Below are positions 55,200-64,000 of a DNA stretch of 64,000 bases, piece after piece. The notes under the pieces were generated by a model that did no database searches, was not told where the DNA came from, and was given only the letters and a program-made list of their open reading frames with translations. How positions within the stretch are numbered: position 1 is the first letter of the stretch; the number at the start of each line of letters is the position of its first letter. The position numbers and the translations under genes were made by a program. The stretch is from Pohlia nutans (taxonomy: Eukaryota; Streptophyta; Bryopsida; Bryales; Mniaceae): contig CM040092.1 of NCBI GenBank assembly GCA_022496805.1, forward strand, positions 13,906,113 through 13,970,112. Direction: 5' to 3'.

Positions 55200-56480
55200 G
55201 TAGCTAGGTGTGGAGGCAAACGTCCTCCATTGGCGCCGCGAGTTGCTAGGACTTTGAGGAGACACGACATGCTTCCTCGAAGTGCGGTGTGGGTGGCGAA
55301 AAGAAATTGGAGAATGGAATTGAAAAAAAAAGTAAAAACAAAGCAACATTGAAGTGCATCACAAATGTCGCCTCACCTGACCGAGAACTCGTGTGCAACT
55401 CCAAGCCCTTCAATCCAAGAGCAATCAGAAACCAGTAACAACCTTGGATAGAGACAGACAACCGTGAAACCCTAACAACATGCACCCACAACGCCAATGA
55501 TGCAAACAATTCAATGGACATAGCCGAACTCTCATGAAACAATGGCAGAGACCACGCCGGTGGAGTTCCCTCGTCAAGGCCAACCTAAACCTTAAAATTG
55601 CATGGGATGAAATTCTCGGCTGTATTTCTACATTTCACTACAGTGAATGAAAATAGAATGGGTTTTCATCCAAATGCTCCTTTACCCCATTTTCTCCACG
55701 ATAAAATATATTTATTTGAAAAGTAGATACTTATATTATACCCTCCCCTAAATTATTTCTATTTGGATACCCTATAATAAACTGTAGCTATGGTAGGGTG
55801 AAAGCATGGTAAACTGAACCACTTGTGATCCCTATGAAGAAGCAACAATGCAGGGTTCAAAAATCCATTAAATTTTATTTTTTTTGTGATTTTTTTGGTG
55901 AGTAAATAAAAGATACAAGGTTTAACAAAGTCTAACCAAAAAAATTGAAAAAACCATGTTCAATAAGTATTTATGTGTGTTATAGTAAAGTTAAAGCGGT
56001 TAAAATTGGAAAAGTAGTTCTGACCGAATTGAAAAGTAAATATAAAACATGTTGAAATTGCATTAAATATTTATTTTTTCAAGAATTTTTTTCTTTGGAG
56101 CCTTCAAATGCACAATGAACTTATAGAATATATAATTCATATTCATATTGAACATGATTCAATTCATCAGATTTGCTCCCGAAATTTGTTTTAGGCATCT
56201 ATTTTCAAGCTTTACTTTTAGTAACCTTTTTTTGATATTTTAATTTGAAACTTTGGATTGAAGTACCTAATAGAACTATGGAGGGCTCTACCAAATTAGA
56301 AATTAAATATATGAATTTTTAGTCGTAATTTATAGCCTTTGACCAAGAAAATTGTAATTTCAGCAGTAAGGATGACTTTAATGGTTCAGTTTACCGTGCT
56401 TTTACCCGGTCCTTAAAAAACAAATATAAATTTTACCTCTTATGAATAAACAACACCCTAGTTTTGTTCTCACGTGGTTT
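55200..56480. other. Non-coding DNA inside the Tc1-like element
   Basis: No recognisable coding sequence. Short frames at 55149-55352 (Arg-rich) and 55246-55542 have no known domain. Confidence 0.35.
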
Positions 56481-56750
56481 CTACATTTTACGCATTGACT
56501 CCCCCAAGTGGGTTGACATGCCAATACTATGAATTCCAATGATCACCCCTCTCTCAACCTCGCTCAATAGTCTAGTCTTCATAGTTCTAAAACACACCTT
56601 GTGACACCACTGAACTAGCTTGTTACAATCAAGAACACCTGCAATCTCACACAATCTGCTTCTGTCTCTATATGTGCACCTATTCACCGAAAACACATAT
56701 ACAATCTGTCCACAACCTACGACATTGCTTGGCCCAAGCATGTATAGCAC
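56481..56750 (-). CDS. Unrecognised small ORF, 89 codons
   Basis: Starts MLYMLGPSNVVGCGQIVYVF and continues CTYRDRSRLCEIAGVLDCNK to a stop after HLGESMRKM. Cys-rich with mixed composition, better than random frames nearby, but no family is recognised and no flanking exon is evident. It may be a fragment inside the Tc1-like element. Confidence 0.25.
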   Translation of the reverse strand: MLYMLGPSNVVGCGQIVYVFSVNRCTYRDRSRLCEIAGVLDCNKLVQWCHKVCFRTMKTRLLSEVERGVIIGIHSIGMSTHLGESMRKM

Positions 56751-56964
56751 AGCCAGGGTGCTAGAGCTTCATATTTAAAGCTCCAATCCAAAATAAAATG
56801 AATCGCGTTGGCGCAAGAAGCGTTGACGTCAACTTCACAGCGTTGGAGCGTCGAACACAACTTGAGGACTGATCAAAGCAATTCGGAAGTGAGAGTTATA
56901 CTCTGTTGAAGTTGCACTTTACTTTGAGTGGTAAACACAGTTCCAAAATTTGAAAGTAAACTTG

Positions 56965-57091
56965 TTGGTGGGTACTGTACACTGACCAGAGTACCCGTCC
57001 GCTGGTGAATGAGAATCGCGGCAAGACCAAGTTCTTCACCAACTTCGCTCAGGCAATGAACAAGATGCGGGACAAGATGAGCAAAATCTGA
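56965..57091 (+). pseudogene. Possible class III peroxidase C-terminal fragment
   Basis: The plus-strand frame reads VLYTDQSTRPLVNENRGKTK, then FFTNFAQAMNKMRDKMSKI and TGA. This resembles the peroxidase C-terminal pattern (SDQ.L..D.RTR.LV......FF..FA.AM.KM). Only about 40 codons are present. The Tc1-like element ends at 56977, right at the start of this segment, and the sequence left of that element (before 52721) would join as LLLYTDQ in the same frame. No heme-ligand region was found. It converges on the 3' end of IFT54. Identification is by motif memory only. Confidence 0.4.
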
Positions 57092-57461
57092 CATCTGTCA
57101 AGAAATCAATGCGAAAGTCGTCTACAATGTAGAGCCGTTAGTAGGAAGACATTTTTAATACCTGTCATATTTGTTTATCATTAATTAATTTTGTGCCTAA
57201 TGCCTGACATCTATTCTTTAACTTAGCGGTGATGCTGAAGCTTCACATGATAAATTGCCATTGCTTCGGATGTCGAGACCACCCTCAGCAATGATTTTAC
57301 AACTTGAGACTGCGCCTGCATGCTTGGCCTCAATCGTTGAATTAATACAGACAATCGCTTGATGATGTAACTTGTAGAATATGGCGCTAAATTGTGACGC
57401 ACAAATGTAGTATTTTGTTGAAGAAGTGGGAGGTAGCAGCTTAATTCTGATTGAATTGTCA

Positions 57462-60400
57462 TCATTTTAACTGCCGAGTGGTCACCATGCGTAGTAAAGT
57501 CATGATGGTATCGTCGTTTCTTAGTATCTGCACACATGCAATGATGAAGAGGCATGCTTCAACTGATACATTTACGAGCACAAATTCATACATCGGAAAG
57601 GCCAAAAGATAACTTCTCTGTGGGGTCTAGTGTGGTCCCAATTTGTAAGTTACATGTTGCATGAGGATAGAATATCAAGGTGCAGGCTGAAGGCTTCATC
57701 AGGGAGGCTGGAAGTCTCAAAAGCAGTGCTTGATCAGGAATGTTGTGTAGAATGCTAGTACTTGCCTGAGCTTTTGCAGAGGTTATCTTATGTTGAAAAT
57801 GGTGAACCTCCTCCTCCAGTTCAAGAATGCGGCCTGTCTCAGCTTGTAACATCTCGTCCGTGATTCTGGCCCATTCAGGTTTCCAATCTCAAAAATCTTC
57901 ATGATGGTTTTCTTACAGTGTAGTATCAGAGAGAATACCTCGTGAAGGCGGTTTAAGCATAAAGTGTCTTTTCAAGAGATCTGAATGGACTCAAGGGTTC
58001 TATCTTAAGGATGACAGGGTATTACAAGCTGCACCAGACAACGAAGGCCTAAACTGGTGTGAGACAAATGCTGCATGGATCACACGATCATACCTCTTCT
58101 CTTCATCGAAACGGACTCTGTAAATGTCCCCCTCTTTGATCCAGAATTGGTGCTCTTTGTTCATGGCTTCCTCATCCTCCTGCCCACCTGTCATAAACCC
58201 CTTTCTTCATCTTGCACCAGCTCTCTTTTGTGAAAGCTTGAAATTGAGCATGAGATATATCATATATTCTAGAGGTATATGAAAAGATACAAACATATGC
58301 TAAACTCAAATTTGCACCACTTGACGTGGATGTTTGAGTTTTGCACATGTTTTTATCTTTAGATCCTTGTATATTTTATTCTATACCTCCAATGTTTGAT
58401 TTGATTGAAAATTTGAGTTTGTAGAGTTGCAATTGGTGTGTAGGGCTCACTCCATTGAATCATCAATGATACTCATTATCTCATTTCTAAGAAATGAAAG
58501 AAAAAAAAAAAGTTGCAATAGGGAATGGGATGATTTTCATCTTTTAACCTCTATATCTCTTGTTGTGTAACTTCAATGATTAATTTGATTGAAATTTTGA
58601 GTTTTAGGGGTGCAATTAGTTTATAAGGGTAAATGTATTTCATTAAATTTTCCAATACTCATTTGCGGGGGTGAATGTGAATACAGAAGGTGGAAAAATA
58701 CAAGTCATCTTTTCAAATACCTCTACTATATTCATAATTTGCATCTGATTCAGAACTAATCTATTCAGTATAAAAAATAGAATCACAGCGTTAGCCAGAA
58801 TGCGGTAGCATGAGGATATGGCAAGACGAGAAACCTGGAGGTAGTCCATGGCCTTCCCCAGGGGATTTGTGGCCTGACACATAGACTGCACCATCACTCG
58901 TAGCTGCTGAACCTGGATAAATGAAGCAGCATACCACTATCACTCAATTTGACAGGTAATTATGCACTTTGTCATGACTTCAAAGAGAATCTTAAAGAAA
59001 ACTTATAATGCCAACAAGAAAATGTGTAACCAGAATACACAACCCATTGAAGCAGAATGAACAGGCTTAGGAATTACCTCCTCCCTGGTTTGGGTATCCT
59101 CCTTGGTTGACTCGATGGCACCTAATAGTATGTCCTGCTCCTCAACTGAATCATCATCAGCCCTTTCAACCTGATTACCAGCAGGTCGATACCGGTACTT
59201 GAGAACAAGTTTACCCACGATCTTAAACGGAACAGAATAGGAAAATATATGATTTGATTAATCTTTCGGAAGAGATGTGCGACTTACTGCCCTCTCTCCA
59301 TCTTCACTTGGTCCTAGAATGCTTTGAGTGCCTTTCCCAGATTCTACTGATGCAACCACGTTCTGTCTCCACCAGAATGACTTGTTGTAAGTTCACGAAG
59401 GATCAATTTACAGTAAATTTTCAAGAATGTCATGCGAGGACATTTTCCTCATTCATTCGTTTTGGAAGAGAAAATCAACGACTGCTGACCAACTCATCAT
59501 GAGACGTTTCCTGAAACATGTAGGAATATGGTAGAACCTCCGATGGTAAAGGCTGTTGGGCTGGGATCAAGACAGGCGGAGAATCGGATTCATCTTCTTC
59601 TTCGACTTCTCGGTCAAGCAAAATGATTGGCCGTCTGCTGCTGGAGATGTTTTTTCCAGTCCCACCCATCCTGCAGTTAACATCCCATAAAGGTAGTGCA
59701 TGTCAGGGGGCTCCTCAAATGCTTTTGGGTTTACCATTTAAACATTAGAATCACTAAATATTATGCTCTGATCCGACTTTTAGATCGGGAAGAAATCCGT
59801 GCTTTCTCAATGTCTCATCAGGAAATGGAACGGGATGGCATGTGCCCTTCCATTCCAAACCAATGAACGGAATATGGCTTTAATATTGACATGAAAAGCT
59901 TCCCCAACCCTTAAACGACCGTTCAACCTAGTCTGGAACTCACAGTGATGAGGGCTGAGCTGCCGCAGAATTCTTGGGTGGAGCCTGTCATGGAACACAC
60001 TTTCAGACGCCACTCTTTAAGCATCGAACTGTAGGAGTTTTAGTTGTTTTTATCTCTTAAAAGTATGCACTAGAGGAGGCAAAAAAAATTTATACGTGAT
60101 ATCTATATATTTCACAGCTGTATGGACACCTTCGCAGCAGACACGACACTGCTGTGAATCCTGGGTGGCCCTTTGCGTGCAGATTGAGGCCTAGCTGCGA
60201 AGGATGGAAATCCACCCAGTGTGTCCAAGCGAGCAGTCCATGCATTATAGTTTGCTCTCCCATCTCCTCCTGCAGAATCATTTCAATTAGTGATATTTTC
60301 AAGCCAAGCATAAAAGGGGATCTTCAAGAGCATGACTTCTACAAACTCGCAAACAGCTATACATGATATTCCACTATATGTGCAACGTTCCATTCAATTG

Positions 60401-62753
60401 CTTTCAAAACACGCACTAAATTGAGAAGTCACACCAGTGGTTGGCTGATAATGTGGGGTATTAAGGTGAAGCCAACATGGAATTACCTACGGTCATGGGT
60501 CGACCAACCGATGGCAAAGTTTCAGTTCGAGCTGTTGAAGGAGGCATGTCCAACATGAGCGGATGAGGTGTGCCGCAGTTTCTCATATTCGTATCTGGGC
60601 TCCAATTCAAAGCAAAATCAGAAGATGCTATGCCTAGAACATGCTTCGCAAGAGAAACTTCGAGGGCAAGAAATACGATTGTTCATCGTTCCAGGTATAT
60701 TCATACTTCAACAGACACCATCATGTTTCTCAAGTACGAGAAGTGAATTACCAGAGAGGGATTGCACGAGTGGTGGCCAAGTCTCATCTGTCGTAGTTAT
60801 CGTAATCAACGGCTCGACGGCTTCCTCTTTAACGAGCTTCTCGTCGGCCCTTCTACTCGCACCCGCTGGTGTCACTGCCCCACTTGAGATGATCGTCGAC
60901 GGCTGTTGAGTGGAGGATATTAATGCTGGATTTCCCATCTGATGAGGCTTTTGGTGATTCTTTCTATCCATGTCCTCCCTCCCCGTCTTCTTCCAGCACA
61001 TCAAGCACAATCAGAGAATATTCAGTACTTTCTACTCATGGACAACGTGTCGGCGGGGATATGGTTATTCACATCAATTAGGTACTACGGAATTTGAATA
61101 AGGCAAGTGCAGAATCTTCACTTTCGTACCTTCAAGTCAAGATTCTCGTTTACTGCAGCTGGATGTTGAGAGGTGATGCCCAACAGACTGGCCGCTATGG
61201 TCTCCTCTGCAGTGCGATGTGTACTTGCTGCACCAACTTCCTTCATGCTAGGTAGCACGCATCCTGTTTTGGTCTCCATACACGGGACATGAGGATCAAA
61301 TCCTTGTTTCGGATTCTCGTTGTCTTGAGAGGTGAACCAATTCGACACTAAATGAGGCGCAGTATCATGTCATTTTAGTCCGTCGTTTTTCCAAATAGTT
61401 ACGGTGAACATTCTAGATCTAAATCACATGATAGGATGGCTTTTGAGGAAATCTGCGGATGGTACGATGGTAAAACCTGACAAAAGAAAGTACCGGTGAG
61501 CCCATTCCATCGTGCCTTGCTCGGGAGAGGGCATCTTCTCACCCAACAACACCCTACTGACGGCTCGTTGTCGGACTGGGCTATCTACTGTTGTAGCTGC
61601 TGCCAGCATCTGCAAAACTCTCTGATAAGCTTCGTAATGCAGATACATCAAAGATGAAACCGTCGTTTACGATCCACTAATATAACATATGAGCACTTCT
61701 TGTCCTGCTGCAATAAAAATGGAGACAACGAAATAGACTAGAATGCCAAATGGCTTGCCTGAAGGAAAATATTTGTTTGCTCTGGCTCCATTCCTGAAAC
61801 TATCTGAAAAGCACAATAACCAAAATAAATGAAATGACAAACATTGCCGATAAAAACTGAATACCAGGATATTCTGCGTGAGAAAGAAACACACCTTTAG
61901 CGGCCGAGCAGGGACATGAGCATTGAGGGTGATGCCGACGCAGTTAATGATCTTCCACAAGTATGCAACTTTGCTCTCTTTATCCTATAACATCAGGTAG
62001 AAATCTATTCAGTCTAAATTTTTGAGCATTAGAAAGACGTGACAGTGAGGCAACAGTGACTGCGTGGTTGATTTCGACTTTGCAGATCAAGATGCTCCAG
62101 AGCAGGCGCTCTACCCAACGAGCTGGTATACACAACTGTCTATCATATCCTACTTAGAATTGTCCTCGACAGCTACCATTCCATACGTGTCATAGTCAAT
62201 CAATGGTATGCTTGAAACAATCCTCTAGCTGATAGTCAGGATGCAAATCGATTAACATGTTGATACCTTCATGTTTGATGATATCTGCTCGTCTGGACTG
62301 AACAGTCCTCCTGCAAATCCAGTTTGGCGACACACCTGCGTCCACATATCATTCTTGCGTTCAGAAGTTATTCAAGTTGCGGGCAGTGCAGTCACAGGAT
62401 TCTTAGAAATTCCATTCTTAGACTCCTTCCCTTTAGAGGCTAACTCTAGCCTTCCAGCGTCCAAGCATTTAGCGACATAAATCAGCTCTCATGGACAGGA
62501 GTCTTTCTTAAAGTCATTGTGGAAAGAAGAAAACTTCGATTCAAAAAACGTGTTCATCAGGTGTTATCGTTTTTTAACATGAGCAAGAGTTCATTACCTC
62601 GGTGATAATATCATGGAGGAAACGGAAGGGAGGCTTCTTGAGGAGAGCTTCCGTAAGGCGTGGCCTCCGCACTATCACAGTGTCTCCTTGCAATACCTTC
62701 TGAGTGGCTTCCCAGTACTCCAGGGCAGGCTGTCCTTGATACATTTTAGCCAT
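57462..62753 (-). CDS. IFT54: Intraflagellar transport protein 54 (TRAF3IP1/MIP-T3 homologue)
   Basis: IFT-B subunit linking IFT trains to tubulin in cilia. 655 residues, 17 exons (complement): 62598-62753, 62267-62335, 61895-61984, 61759-61803, 61477-61609, 61130-61347, 60752-60989, 60487-60594, 60130-60269, 59944-59984, 59490-59670, 59288-59362, 59078-59221, 58835-58912, 58094-58179, 57766-57865, 57462-57527. All phases agree. The N-terminal CH-like domain has [33 protein letters not shown] and [16 protein letters not shown] disordered middle has [13 protein letters not shown] and acidic [10 protein letters not shown]. The C-terminal coiled coil has [24 protein letters not shown] and [15 protein letters not shown]. 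An in-frame TGA lies upstream of the ATG. Introns 4 and 16 start with GC (CAG|GCAAG). Exons 5-10 are the least certain, being poorly conserved in the family. Confidence 0.9.
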
Positions 62754-62814
62754 ACAGATCTTCCTTCGAATTCTTCTTCAACGACAGTAAAAACACACTC
62801 TAAGATTTCGCATT

Positions 62815-63600
62815 GACACAAGCCACTCTACAAAAACATCCTCGATTTGTTGAAAACTCTTTCAATAGCTCATCGGGAGCAATAAAAAAACACGGATGCG
62901 AAGTTCGTCAACAAAAGTTTTTTCAAAATAACTTTCCTCTTTCCCTCAGGAATAACAGAAGCAATCACTTCCGGCCGTTGCGGCAGGATTCAGCGTCACA
63001 AGAGAAGGCAATTTCGAAATTTCACGTCCAATTTTACTATGCCAAAACAGCCTCCATTTCTCAAACTCTTTCGATAGCTCATCGGCAGCAACAACATACA
63101 CGGATGCGAATTTCGTCCATAATAGTTTCTTCAGTGAAACCTTCCGTAATTCTCCACGAAGCGTTGCTATCGGCAGGATCCAGTATCACAAGCGGAGGCA
63201 ATTTCGGAATGTCATGAGCAATCGTACTCTAAATAAACAGACTCTTCCAATAGTTCATCGGAAGCAATACACACGGTGCGGATGCAAAATTCGTCCACAG
63301 AAGTTTCTTCAAAAGAACTCTGCACTTTCCGTTCTCAGGAGCGCAACGGTGTCGGCCATAGCGGCATCACAAGAGGAGGTCATTTCGAAAATTCATGTTC
63401 ACTTTTACGGTACAAAAACAGCATTGATAGCTCATCGCACGGTGCTGATGCAAAATTCCTCCATAAAAAGTTTACTCCAAAGAACACTTTTCTTTCCCTC
63501 CTTAAGAACACTACTTCCGATAGCTCATCGCACGGTGCGGATGCAAAATTCTTCCACAAAAGTTTACTCAAGAGAACTCGTCTCTTTCCCTCCTTAAGAA
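62815..63600. repeat. Degenerate tandem repeat upstream of IFT54
   Basis: Units of about 95-210 bp share ATAGCTCATCG..., CGGATGC(A/G)AA(A/T)TTCGTCCA, AAAGTTT(C/A)(C/T)TC and CTTTCCCTC (starts near 62870, 63075, 63250, 63430 and 63525). Open frames run through both strands (e.g. plus 62813-63597 and minus 63380-63775), with repeated peptides such as AHRTV.MQNSS and NFASAPCDELS. They look like by-products of the repeat rather than genes. Confidence 0.6.
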
Positions 63601-64000
63601 TGCTGCTTCCGCCATTGGCAGCCGTTGCAAGCCCTACAGGCCACTCGCTGTGTGAACTGATCGGTTGTTCCAGTACAATAAAAGACTGCACTATCTTTAG
63701 CCTTTTGCAGCTTGGACCACGGACCACCACCGTTTGCCGTGGCAGTTGCAGTTTAGCATGCAGCCAATCTACCAAACGAAAGACTCCAGATCTAGGAAAC
63801 AGGGGACCTCAAATGTCCCTCCGGCTAAACAGATCTAGGAAACAGGGGACCGGCAAAGGATGAACGTTGATGAGCGGGCAACGGGTGCGGCGCGGGACCC
63901 GGCCCGTCAAACCACGGGAAGGCTCTCCAACGCAACTTCCAGCCACACCGAACCCTAACATCCATCGCTGCCCTCCCTTGCTATTTGGTTGCGTTGCTGT
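63601..64000. other. GC-richer flank, possible promoter or 5' region of a neighbouring gene
   Basis: Base composition rises (CGGGCAACGGGTGCGGCGCGGGACCC near 63875). An 18-bp direct repeat AGATCTAGGAAACAGGGG occurs at about 63788 and 63830. No coding region is identified, and the window ends here. Confidence 0.3.

Larger units (their letters stand above)
52723..56977. mobile_element. Tc1/mariner-like element with nested MITEs
   Basis: Inverted ends (C/A variant of CAGTACCCACCAACAAGTTTA) are identical over 19 bases (52725-52743 and 56957-56975). They are flanked by TA on both sides (52721-52722, 56978-56979), the Tc1/mariner target. A Tc1-type transposase remnant lies inside near the left end. 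At 4.25 kb it is long for this class. Two later insertions (53412-53978, 54940-55193) account for about 0.8 kb of the length. The rest between 55200 and 56950 shows no gene. Confidence 0.6.

Noticed and set aside
56873..57094. Minus-strand 73-codon ORF just past IFT54
   Set aside because: It lies antisense to the better peroxidase-like frame, and the IFT54 stop at 57462 is well supported by the conserved C-terminus.
63214..63863. Plus-strand ORFs of 127 and 195 codons upstream of IFT54
   Set aside because: They follow the tandem repeat, overlap each other in different frames and have repetitive composition.

Overview
The window is nuclear DNA from a eukaryote, almost certainly a streptophyte (land plant or charophyte alga). 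Genes have introns, intergenic DNA is AT-rich, and the mobile elements are plant types (CACTA with a DUF4216 protein, MULE-like elements with SWIM zinc fingers, a Ty3 element with an extra ORF). The clearest host gene is IFT54/TRAF3IP1, a ciliary transport protein. It implies a lineage that still makes flagellate cells (charophyte, bryophyte, lycophyte, fern or similar) rather than a flowering plant. The species is not determined.

Layout. 0.3-2 kb: a TTAA-flanked MITE and a broken CACTA DUF4216 gene. 2-17.2 kb: MULE-like territory. It has two SWIM-finger transposase remnants in opposite orientation, an imperfect terminal inverted repeat pair (4450-4622 / 17040-17200) enclosing about 12.7 kb, and inside that a broken beta-class amino-methyltransferase-like gene. 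It also holds several tandem arrays built round the palindrome CCGGTACCGG, a 140-bp satellite and unrecognised exon remnants. 18.3-44.5 kb: a deep nest of transposons. An unrecognised minus-strand gene is split by a CACTA element. Next to it a 5'-truncated LINE is split by a TTAA MITE, two CACTA elements and a 12.5-kb Ty3 retrotransposon with 547-bp LTRs, which is itself split by a CACTA element. Beyond the LINE come more TTAA MITEs, one holding a CACTA that holds a 234-bp CACTA MITE. 44.6-45.1 kb: a 12/18-bp minisatellite. 47.25-47.6 kb: an intact DUF962/Mpo1-like gene. 48-57 kb: sparse DNA with TTAA MITEs, a Tc1/mariner-like element with long inverted ends inserted in a possible peroxidase fragment, and a second copy of a 250-bp mini-MULE. 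57.46-62.75 kb: IFT54 on the minus strand, 17 exons, two introns with GC-AG ends. 62.8-63.6 kb: a tandem repeat just upstream of IFT54.

Only IFT54 and the DUF962 gene look intact. Most of the rest is a record of transposition. Many insertions keep exact target duplications (3 bp for CACTA, TTAA for the MITEs, 5 bp for Ty3, 9 bp for the mini-MULE), so insertion order and pre-insertion reading frames can be read directly.
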